Shown: positions 1 through 6,190, numbered from the stretch's first letter. The stretch: 13,194 nt of DNA from SKVR01 sp041642035 (GCA_041642035.1 JBEPXC010000096.1:1-13194), one strand, 5' to 3'. The notes: generated from the letters alone by a model not told the origin. Translations and numbers: made by a program.

Positions 1-771
1 TTCGATGATCAGATGGCTGAGTTTCTGGCCGCTAACATTGATGTGGATGCCGCCCGTGGATCGGGACATGCCATGAGAGGTGCCATGCGCGGCATGCCCG
101 CACATTTGCGCACACGCATTGGTGCCAGCGGTATGGACTATAAAGGGTATAATATTGCCGTTCATGAGTTTGGACATAATGTAGAGCAAACCATCAGCAA
201 CCACATGGTCGATAACTATTTCATCAGCGGGGTACCCAATACGGCGTTTACAGAGGCCATTGCCTTTATGTTTCAAAAGCGCGATATGCAACTGCTGGGA
301 TTTACTCAGTCGGATCCCATGATGGAACAACTGGATGTGCTGGATATCTTTTGGGACAATTACGAAATGATGGGCGTTTCTTTGGTGGATATGGAAGTAT
401 GGAAATGGCTCTATGATAATCCTGATGCCACGCCACAGCAATTGAAAGAAGCAGTGATACGCATTGCCAAAGAGGTATGGAATGAATACTATGCTGATGT
501 TTTCGGCACCCCCGACATTCCGCTTCTTGCCATATACTCGCACATGATTCAGTCGCCCCTGTACCTGATGAATTACCCCTATGGTCGTCTGATCATGTTT
601 CAACTGGAAGACTACATGGCCGACAAAGATTTTGCGGAAGAAATCCTGCGTATTTATTCCCTGGGGCAACTTACTCCTCGCCACTGGATGAAAAGAGCCG
701 TAGGCACTCAGATAAGCAACGAACCCATATTTGCCGCTGTAGAAAATGCCCTGCAGGAGGTAAAAGAATAG
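1..771 (+). CDS. Zinc metallopeptidase, M3-like gluzincin, C-terminal part (5' end outside window)
   Basis: The frame is open from the first base, so the true start lies upstream; the ATG at 13 is probably internal. Seen: a zinc-binding HEFGH motif (codons at 163-177) inside the sequence AVHEFGHNVEQ, and a downstream TEAIAFMF segment whose glutamate (codon 253-255) lies 25 residues after the second histidine. That is the HExxH plus distant Glu arrangement of gluzincins, and the spacing and flanking style resemble the M3 (oligoendopeptidase/thimet) family. The rest is helical, with a C-terminal GRLIMFQLEDYM segment of the kind that follows the active site in M3-like enzymes. It should hydrolyse peptides. 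The substrate is unknown, and location cannot be judged because the N-terminus is missing. It could instead belong to an uncharacterised gluzincin family close to M3. A hairpin terminator follows about 90 bp downstream, so this gene ends its transcription unit. Confidence 0.75.
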   Translation, partial: FDDQMAEFLAANIDVDAARGSGHAMRGAMRGMPAHLRTRIGASGMDYKGYNIAVHEFGHNVEQTISNHMVDNYFISGVPNTAFTEAIAFMFQKRDMQLLGFTQSDPMMEQLDVLDIFWDNYEMMGVSLVDMEVWKWLYDNPDATPQQLKEAVIRIAKEVWNEYYADVFGTPDIPLLAIYSHMIQSPLYLMNYPYGRLIMFQLEDYMADKDFAEEILRIYSLGQLTPRHWMKRAVGTQISNEPIFAAVENALQEVKE

Positions 772-773
772 AG

Positions 774-796
774 AATCTAAAATCTAAGATCTAAGC
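774..796. repeat. Three-heptad fragment of a (A/G)ATCTAA-type repeat
   Basis: Directly after the peptidase stop codon the sequence reads as heptads AATCTAA, AATCTAA, GATCTAA, G. On the other strand this is ATCTTAG/ATTTTAG-type, the same heptad family that makes up the large array at 2138-2347, but here in the opposite orientation. It is short and untranslated. Confidence 0.55.
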
Positions 797-860
797 AAGA
801 TCAGGTGAAAGGAAGAGAAGACTTCCCATGATCCAAAGTCTTATATAACAATGCAAAAGG

Positions 861-891
861 GCCCTTTCATTTTGATGGAAGGGCTTTTTTT
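861..891 (+). terminator. Intrinsic terminator after the metallopeptidase gene
   Basis: GCCCTTTCAT (861-870) pairs with ATGGAAGGGC (875-884) through a TTTG loop, giving a 10-bp stem with one G-U pair. A run of seven T (885-891) follows immediately. This is a classical rho-independent terminator for the plus-strand gene ending at 771. Confidence 0.85.
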
Positions 892-919
892 ACGTTTTGG
901 GGTATATCCTCATACAGAT

Positions 920-937
920 GTTCCGTTCCTACGGAAC
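920..937. repeat. REP-like palindrome, GTTCCGT stem
   Basis: GTTCCGT (920-926), TCCT loop, ACGGAAC (931-937): a perfect 7-bp stem. The string TTCCGTTCCTACGGAAC is of a type I recall as a common dispersed palindrome in Bacteroidota. A related small palindrome, ATCCC-TCC-GGGAT, follows at 977-989. Confidence 0.6.
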
Positions 938-1045
938 TGATGCGATCCAATGAATCTACTGTACTATATACATTTCATCCCTCCGGGATTATGATACTGA
1001 TAATCTTTAATCCACTCCAGCGGGGTGGTATAATTCATCTCCTAT

Positions 1046-1065
1046 GGACAGGTCAAGCCCTGTCC
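1046..1065. repeat. Palindrome GGACAGG..CCTGTCC, copy 1 of a 22-bp duplicated element
   Basis: GGACAGG (1046-1052) pairs with CCTGTCC (1059-1065) around a TCAAGC loop. The 22 bases at 1047-1068 recur exactly at 1509-1530, with different sequence on either side. The repeated unit therefore has defined borders that include the stem, the loop and a CCTA tail. Confidence 0.7.
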
Positions 1066-1182
1066 CTACTGATCCGCTTTATTATAGCATTGAGGCCGGT
1101 CGAGCCCGGACAAAACATCCGGGAGGATAGGCATTTAGGGTAGGGCTGATTACCCGGAAAATATTATGGAACATGTTTTTTT

Positions 1183-1204
1183 AGACGTGCCGTAAAGCAC
1201 GTCT
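1183..1204. repeat. Palindrome AGACGTGC..GCACGTCT
   Basis: A perfect 8-bp stem (1183-1190 with 1197-1204) around CGTAAA. It ends in GTCT like the GAGACGCGC elements downstream and looks like a diverged relative of them. Confidence 0.6.
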
Positions 1205-1251
1205 TTACCCCATGGTCCCTGAATTATTGATCGGTCCAGATAGCAGCAGTA

Positions 1252-1275
1252 GAGACGCGCATCCCGGCGCGTCTC
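1252..1275. repeat. Palindrome GAGACGCGC..GCGCGTCTC, copy 1
   Basis: A perfect 9-bp stem (1252-1260 with 1267-1275) around ATCCCG, preceded by GTA. It has the same arms as the copy at 1301-1324. Elements of the GTAGAGACGCG type are widespread dispersed repeats in Bacteroidota and cyanobacteria (recollection, not searched). Confidence 0.75.
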
Positions 1276-1300
1276 CCTGATCTCAATGACATATATTGTA

Positions 1301-1324
1301 GAGACGCGCATATCGGCGCGTCTC
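1301..1324. repeat. Palindrome GAGACGCGC..GCGCGTCTC, copy 2
   Basis: Arms identical to copy 1 (1301-1309 with 1316-1324) around ATATCG, again preceded by GTA and starting 49 bp after copy 1. The loops differ while the arms are conserved. That indicates selection or copying of the stem rather than simple recent duplication of the whole stretch. Confidence 0.75.
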
Positions 1325-1413
1325 AGGAATACCTGTACCACAGACCTTATCAGTGGCATCCTGGCAGATTACCTACACCAAATCAGGTAGGGTGCTACGC
1401 ATAGTACCTGTAA

Positions 1414-1436
1414 AGACATGCCTCTCCGGCATGTCT
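1414..1436. repeat. Palindrome AGACATGCC..GGCATGTCT
   Basis: A perfect 9-bp stem (1414-1422 with 1428-1436) around TCTCC, preceded by GTAA. It has the same AGAC...GTCT ends as the elements at 1183, 1252 and 1301 with a different core. It therefore looks like another member of one family with compensatory changes. Confidence 0.65.
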
Positions 1437-1465
1437 CTGATCATTTTAGAGCCCAAATGCTTGTA

Positions 1466-1486
1466 CAGGCGCGCCTGCACGGCGCG
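1466..1486. repeat. Degenerate palindrome around GGCGCGCC
   Basis: CAGGCGCGCCTG (1466-1477) is itself a perfect 12-bp palindrome. Alternatively CGCGCC (1470-1475) can pair with GGCGCG (1481-1486), which makes it look like a decayed member of the GAGACGCGC family. Confidence 0.5.
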
Positions 1487-1508
1487 ACTCCAGTGCTGGG
1501 GCTGAAAT

Positions 1509-1530
1509 GACAGGTCAAGCCCTGTCCCTA
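1509..1530. repeat. Palindrome GACAGG..CCTGTC, copy 2 of the 22-bp duplicated element
   Basis: Exact 22-bp match to 1047-1068, 462 bp away. The hairpin arms are GACAGG (1509-1514) and CCTGTC (1521-1526) around TCAAGC. Bases outside the 22 differ. Confidence 0.7.
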
Positions 1531-1579
1531 AGAAAACATGTCAATTTTCAATTCCAATCCACCCTGTAGGGCATACGCG

Positions 1580-1786
1580 TCAACTTAATTTGTTTTTCTT
1601 GCTGGTTATCATAGACTTGCTCTTAACAACCCTCTTTAACACATATGTGTCCCGATCTTCTATGAACCATTCCATTTCTTCACCTTTTTCAATTTGTCCA
1701 GCTTCCGCAATTGATGCAGGGAAGTTCACATAGAACGACTGTGTATTTCTACGATCAACTCGTTGTATTTTAATTTTATAGCCCAT
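1580..1786 (-). CDS. Small AbrB/SpoVT-like DNA-binding protein, probable IS accessory gene
   Basis: 68 residues, ATG at 1786 and TGA at 1580. The core reads QRVDRRNTQSFYVNFP, then IEKGEEMEWFIEDRDTYVLKRV. This is the swapped-hairpin pattern of AbrB/MazE/SpoVT DNA-binding domains: a short strand, then a hydrophobic helix, then a GEEMEW..DRDTYVLKR strand pair. I recall small proteins with this SFYVNFP...EKGEE.EW signature beside DDE transposases in bacterial insertion sequences. The divergent transposase stub starting near 1975 supports that reading. By analogy it would act as a DNA-binding dimer, perhaps repressing the shared control region between the two genes. An antitoxin role is possible, but no toxin gene is adjacent. 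The C-terminal tail is lysine-rich. The gene looks intact. Confidence 0.6.
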   Translation of the reverse strand: MGYKIKIQRVDRRNTQSFYVNFPASIAEAGQIEKGEEMEWFIEDRDTYVLKRVVKSKSMITSKKNKLS

Positions 1787-1810
1787 CTTATTTGTTTTAG
1801 TTTGAATTCA

Positions 1811-1822
1811 CAAGCCGGCTTG
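1811..1822. promoter_or_regulatory. 12-bp perfect palindrome between the AbrB-like and transposase genes
   Basis: CAAGCCGGCTTG is a perfect dyad 25 bp upstream of the AbrB-like start and within that gene's likely leader. AbrB-like dimers often bind symmetric or near-symmetric DNA, so this could be its operator. No binding motif is known for this protein, so this is inference from position and symmetry only. Confidence 0.3.
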
Positions 1823-1873
1823 GTTTACAATAATGTCTTTCAGCATAGATATACAAATAAACCATTGTTATAA

Positions 1874-1881
1874 CAAAGTTA
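1874..1881 (-). promoter_or_regulatory. Possible -7 box for the AbrB-like gene
   Basis: Read on the minus strand this is TAACTTTG, a perfect match to the Bacteroidota -7 consensus TAnnTTTG. The -33 TTTG is poor: TTAG or TTTT at the expected distance. The implied transcript would have a leader of about 80-85 nt before the start at 1786. Confidence 0.35.
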
Positions 1882-1919
1882 TGCCAATTTGAGTCTTTTG
1901 ACTAAAACCGGATAAAATA

Positions 1920-1951
1920 TTTGGATTTTATTAATAGCATATATACTATTG
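1920..1951 (+). promoter_or_regulatory. Bacteroidota-type promoter of the transposase stub
   Basis: TTTG (1920-1923), 20 bp spacer, then TACTATTG (1944-1951). This fits -33 TTTG and -7 TAnnTTTG with one mismatch in the -7 box and the usual spacing. The start point would fall near 1955, about 20 nt before the ATG at 1975. Confidence 0.45.
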
Positions 1952-1974
1952 CAAGGTAATATAAAATTATTAAT

Positions 1975-2137
1975 ATGGCAAAAAAACACATCTAAAAATG
2001 ACGTTTTGAGTCTGCTCAATATTCCCGGAATCACTTATGAGCAAATAAGAGAACTGGCATTTGAGTGCTGCTTTATGAAGCGTCGTGCAAAAAAAATAGA
2101 TGCCCCCCTTTTTCTTGCACTTATGTGTATTGAGTAG
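1975..2137 (+). pseudogene. Truncated and frameshifted transposase, N-terminal stub (IS4-like)
   Basis: From the ATG at 1975 the frame reads MAKKHI and stops. If one A is removed from the A7 tract (1980-1986), it reads MAKNTSKNDVLSLLNIPG and then continues without a stop to TAG at 2137. The downstream part, GITYEQIRELAFECCF then MKRRAKKIDAPLFLALM, resembles the helical N-terminal region of IS4-type DDE transposases, where a basic FxKR.RK stretch precedes a hydrophobic helix. The catalytic DDE domain is absent: after about 55 codons the gene ends at a 14-bp minisatellite. Alternatively a TTG at 1949 could open the downstream frame directly, but the promoter position and the Met-Ala-Lys reading favour the ATG plus a one-base shift. 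Family assignment is from pattern only. With the divergent AbrB-like gene it forms an IS relic. Confidence 0.55.
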
Positions 2138-2347
2138 CTTTTAGCTTTTCGTTTTTAGCTTTTCGTTTTTAGATCTTAGTTTTTAGATCTTAGTTTTTAG
2201 ATCTTAGTTTTTAGCTTTTAGTTTTTAGATCTTAGTTTTTAGCTTTTAGTTTTTAGATCTTAGTTTTTAGATCTTAGTTTTTAGATCTTAGTTTTTAGAT
2301 TTTAGTTTTTAGCTTTTAGTTTTTAGATCTTAGTTTTTAGTTTTTCG
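2138..2347. repeat. Minisatellite: about 14 tandem copies of a 14-bp AT-rich unit
   Basis: Units run in perfect register from 2138 to 2333 (14 x 14 bp), then a partial, degenerate unit to 2347. The main unit is TTTTTAGATCTTAG. Variants are TTTTTAGCTTTTAG, TTTTTAGATTTTAG and, in the first two copies, an end in CG instead of AG. Each unit is two heptads, TTTTTAG plus (A/C)T(C/T)TTAG, so a 7-bp period underlies the 14-bp one. No indel breaks the phase. The array starts at the very base after the transposase stub's stop codon and ends about 35 bp before the DUF3820 start. Confidence 0.95.
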
Positions 2348-2366
2348 CTTCTAAAAATTACCTTTA
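2335..2366 (+). promoter_or_regulatory. Weak candidate promoter for the DUF3820 operon
   Basis: TACCTTTA (2359-2366) is one mismatch from TAnnTTTG. The expected -33 position 20 bp upstream holds TTTT (2335-2338), supplied by the last minisatellite unit. The implied start lies about 10 nt before the ATG at 2381. Both boxes are imperfect. Confidence 0.25.
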
Positions 2367-2380
2367 CCAAAAAAATACCC

Positions 2381-2614
2381 ATGCCCTTCAACCCTCAAAT
2401 CCTGATTGACATCATCAGAACCCCCATGCCTTTTGGCAAGTACAAGGGTTGGATGATTTCTGACCTGCCCGTTCATTATCTTGAATGGTTTCAAAGGGAG
2501 GGTTTTCCCAAAGGATCGCTGGGGATGTTGTTACAAACGGTTTATGAGATCAAAATAAATGGATTGGCAGATATTATCACTCAGTTAAAAAAGAAGTATC
2601 GCACTGAACATTAG
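2381..2614 (+). CDS. DUF3820 family protein
   Basis: 77 residues. Family signature seen in order: MPFGKYKG (residues 16-23), ISDLPVHYLEWF, GFPKGSLGMLLQ and YEIKINGL. This is the usual small single-domain DUF3820 layout, with no signal peptide or membrane segment, so it should be cytoplasmic. The family has been labelled putative quorum-sensing-regulated virulence factor in databases, but no biochemical function is established to my knowledge. The ATG at 2381 gives a length typical of the family. The next gene starts 24 bp after the stop, so the two are probably cotranscribed. The upstream flank is the 14-bp minisatellite, with a weak promoter match at its edge. Confidence 0.85.
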   Translation: MPFNPQILIDIIRTPMPFGKYKGWMISDLPVHYLEWFQREGFPKGSLGMLLQTVYEIKINGLADIITQLKKKYRTEH

Positions 2615-2638
2615 GCAGCAATAATCCTTAATTGAGTC

Positions 2639-4267
2639 ATGAACAGAAATAGAATTATTATCCTAATTAGCATAGTCCTGCTTATAATCTTATTGGCAGG
2701 GGTGCTTATACATCTGCTCCTGCCATCATACCTGACCCAAAAAATAAAAGAGGAGACTACATCAATCCTGAATAAAGATATAGAAGGTCTGTACCAGGTT
2801 GAGCTGGACGAAGTAGAGATCAGCACTTTCTATACCCAACTGCACATCCCTTCGCTGAGGATATTTCCGCGACCCGCTGTGCTGACTGAAAATCAACCTC
2901 AGGATTTACCGCAAAGCATCTTCAGGCTTTCGTTGGATGAAGTGGCCATCAGCACCAGTGGCCTTATTGCTCTTGCCCGTAAGAAAGAGTCCATCAATTT
3001 CCAATCCCTGATAATCGGGCAGGCAACACTTTCGGTTTTTCAAAATGATTCATCTGAAACGGATAAGGAAGAAGCTGCAAAAAGCTCATTGGAGTCTGTT
3101 GAATTTGACCATCTGGCTTTTGAGAGGATTAATCTGCAACAGACCTCTTATCCTGATACCACCAGAGTAATCTTTGCTGCGGACAGTGTGGTGTTTGACG
3201 GACGTTTGGCTTTGAAATCATTGCAGGATTCAGCCACCTTCTCTGTTGCACTCACAGATTATCAGATTGAAAGCGGTATGGTAAAATTTCACCCGCTGGG
3301 GCAGTTAAACCGCATTGAAAGCACTATGATCAGCCTGAACGACACCGACAGTATACTTACCCTTGCCGGGCTCAGCCTTATACCCATTTACAGCAAGCAG
3401 GAAATGGGGGAATATTTCAGCTTTCAGAAAGACCGTGTAGAGGCAGAGATTGAATCACTGCGAATATCAAAGCTTGATGTCAACCAGGCCATCAACCATG
3501 GCTCTTTAAAAACAGAGCAGGTAAAGGTTGCTGGGGGGCACATTGATATTTTTCGAGACCGCAATTTCCCTCTGGATACCCTTGCACGTCCGCTTATGCC
3601 CGCCCAGCTTATTGACACTGCTCCCCTGCAATTGTTTATAGCAACCGTCTATCTGGACAGCTTATCTATGCAATATTCGGAGTTGGCTAAAAACAGCAAT
3701 GAAGTGGGTAAAGTTCCTTTCGACCATCTCAGGGGCACCATAAAAAACATTACGAATATAAAAGAGAAGCTTAACAGCGACAGCATCATGCATATAGAGG
3801 CACAAGCCTTACTTTTCGCTCAGGGGCAACTGGAAGCAAGCTTCATCTACAACCTAAAGGATATCAACGGAGGGTTTCGGGCGCAGGGGAACCTGGGCAC
3901 CATGGAATTTGCAGGCATCAATCCAGCACTGTTTCCTCTCACAGGTGCACGCGTGATATCAGGAATACATAAGCAGTCTCAATTCACCTTTAGCGGCAAT
4001 GACCAGAAAACGACGGGTGAACTTTTGATGCTTTACTCCGACCTGGAGCTGGGCATGAGCGAGGATCAAAACCGTTTACAGAAAGGCGTGATCAGCTTTT
4101 TGGGGCGAAATTTTGTCTACCATCCTGCCAACCCCACAGAGGGTAATGAAGCCAGAATGGCCACTATTGAGTTTGAACGCGATCCTACACGATTTGTCTT
4201 CCACTACTGGTGGCAAAGCTATCTCTCGGGAATTAAAGACGCGGTATTGCGCGATTATTTAAAATAA
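2639..4267 (+). CDS. AsmA-like membrane-anchored periplasmic protein
   Basis: 542 residues. It starts with a short basic N-terminus (MNRNR) and one strong membrane segment (about residues 6-28), then a long soluble part rich in alternating beta-strand pattern. The C-terminal third (from about residue 360: LRGTIKNITNI, LLFAQGQLEASFIYNL, FRAQGNLGTM) has the repeated strand style of AsmA/TamB/DUF748-type proteins. It ends with a FHYWWQSYLSGIKDAVL tail of the kind these proteins carry. Such proteins are anchored in the inner membrane, reach into the periplasm, and in well-studied members are linked to lipid transport and outer-membrane assembly. The exact role here is inference. The ATG at 2639 is chosen because the membrane anchor follows directly. 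It lies 24 bp after the DUF3820 stop and 27 bp before the next gene, suggesting one operon. Confidence 0.65.
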   Translation: MNRNRIIILISIVLLIILLAGVLIHLLLPSYLTQKIKEETTSILNKDIEGLYQVELDEVEISTFYTQLHIPSLRIFPRPAVLTENQPQDLPQSIFRLSLDEVAISTSGLIALARKKESINFQSLIIGQATLSVFQNDSSETDKEEAAKSSLESVEFDHLAFERINLQQTSYPDTTRVIFAADSVVFDGRLALKSLQDSATFSVALTDYQIESGMVKFHPLGQLNRIESTMISLNDTDSILTLAGLSLIPIYSKQEMGEYFSFQKDRVEAEIESLRISKLDVNQAINHGSLKTEQVKVAGGHIDIFRDRNFPLDTLARPLMPAQLIDTAPLQLFIATVYLDSLSMQYSELAKNSNEVGKVPFDHLRGTIKNITNIKEKLNSDSIMHIEAQALLFAQGQLEASFIYNLKDINGGFRAQGNLGTMEFAGINPALFPLTGARVISGIHKQSQFTFSGNDQKTTGELLMLYSDLELGMSEDQNRLQKGVISFLGRNFVYHPANPTEGNEARMATIEFERDPTRFVFHYWWQSYLSGIKDAVLRDYLK

Positions 4268-4294
4268 CCTTCACATAAACCCAGCATATAGAAT

Positions 4295-4774
4295 ATGAAG
4301 CCAGCCTCTGTAAATGATATTAAAAAAGCTTTACTGATTGCAACACCCAATGAACTGGCAGAAATCGTTCTTCGTCTGGCAAAATACAGAAAAGAAAACA
4401 AAGAGCTGATAACTTTCCTGCTTTTTGAACATGAAAATCCGGCGCTTTACCTCAAACAGATCAAACAGGAAATTGATTTTCAGTTTTCGCAAATGGGTCG
4501 TAATGTTTACCTGGCGAAAAAAACCCTTCGAAAGGCATTGCAAACCACCAACAAATACATCAAGATATTTGGAACAAAACAGATGGAAGTAGAACTGCTG
4601 ATGTATTTCTGCCACAACATGAAGCAATCGTCCCTGGCCTTTCACCATTATCCGGTTACAGAAAACATTTACCTGCGGCAAATCGCCAAAATCGATAAGG
4701 CACTTTCAGGCTTACATGAAGACCTGCAATATGATTATCAGGAGGGGCTCAAAGAGATAAAAAATTACAAATAA
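4295..4774 (+). CDS. Small helical protein of unknown function
   Basis: 159 residues; I do not recognise a family with certainty. It is predicted to be almost wholly alpha-helical: amphipathic stretches rich in Lys, Glu and Leu (NELAEIVLRLAKYRKENKEL, QKTLRKAL-type segments), no signal peptide, no membrane segment and no obvious catalytic motif. The pattern fits a cytoplasmic helical-bundle or HEAT-like adaptor. Third gene of the probable operon with the DUF3820 and AsmA-like genes (27-bp gap). There is no Shine-Dalgarno before the ATG, as usual in this phylum. A small CAGC-GGTA-GCTG hairpin lies 20 bp downstream (4795-4806) but has no T run. Confidence 0.6.
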   Translation: MKPASVNDIKKALLIATPNELAEIVLRLAKYRKENKELITFLLFEHENPALYLKQIKQEIDFQFSQMGRNVYLAKKTLRKALQTTNKYIKIFGTKQMEVELLMYFCHNMKQSSLAFHHYPVTENIYLRQIAKIDKALSGLHEDLQYDYQEGLKEIKNYK

Positions 4775-4896
4775 CTGGTCTTGCATTCCACTAACAGCGG
4801 TAGCTGAAGCCTTTGCACAGATTATAACATTACCCGAATGTCTCGTTTCAAGGGAATAAATTCTTAACTTTATCCCCTTTTCAAAAATATCCCAAC

Positions 4897-6171
4897 ATGA
4901 ATATATTCAGAGACTTCTTCTGGTTTTGCTCGGGTGCCAACGCCTCCCTGTTGAAGCGCTGTCCCACAGAATCCAGTAAATACGCAGGCATCGGCGCCAC
5001 GGTTTTCTTTACCGGCCTGTTTGCAGCCATCTCGGCATCCTTTGCTCTTTATACCGTATTTCGTGTAGAATGGATGGCCATTGCCTTTGGTATGGTATGG
5101 GGAAGTATGATTTTTAACCTGGACCGTTTCATCGTATCCAGTATGAAGAAGCGAAAAAACTTCACCCGGGAAATACTCATGGCTCTGCCCCGACTTTTGC
5201 TGGCGATACTCTTGGCCCTGGTGATCTCAAAACCTCTGGAATTGAAAATATTTGAACGCGAAATCCTGCGGGTGGTCGATGCACAAAAAGTAGAACAGAC
5301 GCAGCAAACCAAAGAAGCGGTATTTCAAAACTTTCCCGAAATTGAAGAAAGACAGAATAAAATAGACCAGTTGAGAGAGGAGATACGCCAGAAAGAAGCT
5401 TTCAGAAACACCAAGCAACAGGAGTATGACCTGGAGCGCTTTGGGGTTCAATCGGATGCCACCAGTGGAATCCCCGGCATTGGCCGCAACGCCCGGATGA
5501 AAGAAACCCAACTGGCCGATGCCCAGCAGGATCTTGACATGACCCGAAACAGAAACCAACAACAGATCGCCCTGTTTGACCAGCAAATACTTGATTTGTA
5601 TCAACAACGCGACCAGGAGATCGACAACCAAAGAGCTACCATTGACAATTACGATGGCTTTGCAGCACGTATTGACGCCCTGAGTAAATTAACACAGGAA
5701 AGCCGTGCCATTTTCCTGGCCAACCTGTTTATCATACTCCTTTTTATTGCTGTTGAAACGGCACCCATCATCACCAAAATCATTTCGCCCCGTGGGCCCT
5801 ATGACGACCTGCTGGAAAAACATGAGCATAAATATGCCAAACAAAGAATCAGGGAAGTTACACAGCTGGAACAGGAAACCTACGAAAACCTTCATCTGCT
5901 GGAAGAAAGAAGCAAAAGCAATATTCGCAGAGAACTCGATGTAAATCGTACCACCCTGCGAGAAATGACCGATGCTGAGATCGAAATCGCCCGCAAAACG
6001 GTAGCGTACTGGAAAGATAACCAGCTGCAGAAGTTAAGCCCGGAGATATTTGATGAGGATGAAGCGGAAACCCATGATGCCGGGAAACAAGAACCTTCTT
6101 TGAGTGAATTGGAGGAAATAGCTGCAGACAACAGCACATCCACAGAGCCCGGGGAGCAGAAAAAAGCCTGA
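4897..6171 (+). CDS. DUF4407 domain-containing membrane protein
   Basis: 424 residues. The N-terminal FFWFCSGAN is followed by two membrane segments (about 31-53 and 57-79, the second ending in the NLDRFIV motif) and a third at about 94-113. A long charged, Gln/Glu-rich coiled coil spans roughly 117-265, then a fourth membrane segment 271-291 (AIFLANLFIILLFIAVETAP), then a second coiled coil to about 375 and an acidic tail. This order (three TM, coiled coil, TM, coiled-coil tail) and the opening motifs fit DUF4407. The function of the family is unknown. It sits in the inner membrane, and both coiled coils could mediate oligomerisation. It is 122 bp after the preceding gene. A TAACTTTA box at 4865-4872 is a weak -7 match without a good -33. 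It ends 26 bp from the convergent M28 peptidase gene. Confidence 0.8.
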   Translation: MNIFRDFFWFCSGANASLLKRCPTESSKYAGIGATVFFTGLFAAISASFALYTVFRVEWMAIAFGMVWGSMIFNLDRFIVSSMKKRKNFTREILMALPRLLLAILLALVISKPLELKIFEREILRVVDAQKVEQTQQTKEAVFQNFPEIEERQNKIDQLREEIRQKEAFRNTKQQEYDLERFGVQSDATSGIPGIGRNARMKETQLADAQQDLDMTRNRNQQQIALFDQQILDLYQQRDQEIDNQRATIDNYDGFAARIDALSKLTQESRAIFLANLFIILLFIAVETAPIITKIISPRGPYDDLLEKHEHKYAKQRIREVTQLEQETYENLHLLEERSKSNIRRELDVNRTTLREMTDAEIEIARKTVAYWKDNQLQKLSPEIFDEDEAETHDAGKQEPSLSELEEIAADNSTSTEPGEQKKA

Positions 6172-6182
6172 CTGTTACCTCC

Positions 6183-6190
6183 CCCGCGGG
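6183..6190. other. CCCGCGGG palindrome between convergent genes
   Basis: An 8-bp perfect palindrome in the 26-bp gap between the convergent DUF4407 and M28 stop codons. It may help separate the two transcripts, but there is no T run on either side, so it is not a standard intrinsic terminator. Confidence 0.25.

Larger units (their letters stand above)
892..1579. other. Gene-free region filled with short palindromes
   Basis: About 690 bp with no convincing gene: the short open frames here run through the palindromes and look like nothing known. It holds at least nine separate inverted repeats with stems of 5-9 bp, most of them GC-rich, in several sequence families. They lie at about 920-937, 977-989, 1012-1028, 1046-1065, 1105-1123, 1183-1204, 1252-1275, 1301-1324, 1414-1436, 1466-1486 and 1509-1526. 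They resemble the REP-like/MITE-like palindromes scattered between genes in Bacteroidota and cyanobacteria. The best are listed separately. Confidence 0.7.

Noticed and set aside
940..1359. Short open frames on both strands in the palindrome region
   Set aside because: They run straight through the GC-rich palindromes, have no recognisable protein pattern or start context, and are explained by the repeats.
1580..1786. Antitoxin of a toxin-antitoxin pair
   Set aside because: No small toxin-like gene adjoins it. The divergent transposase stub gives a simpler explanation.
2138..2347. CRISPR array
   Set aside because: Repeats are directly adjacent 14-mers with no spacers, and no cas gene is nearby.
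4846..4872. Promoter before the DUF4407 gene (TTTC, TAACTTTA)
   Set aside because: Only 15 bp separate the two boxes, shorter than the usual spacing of about 20, and both have mismatches.
5049..6143. Minus-strand open frames opposite the DUF4407 gene
   Set aside because: They are antisense to a well-supported membrane/coiled-coil protein. Their hydrophobic look comes from the complement of that gene's codons.
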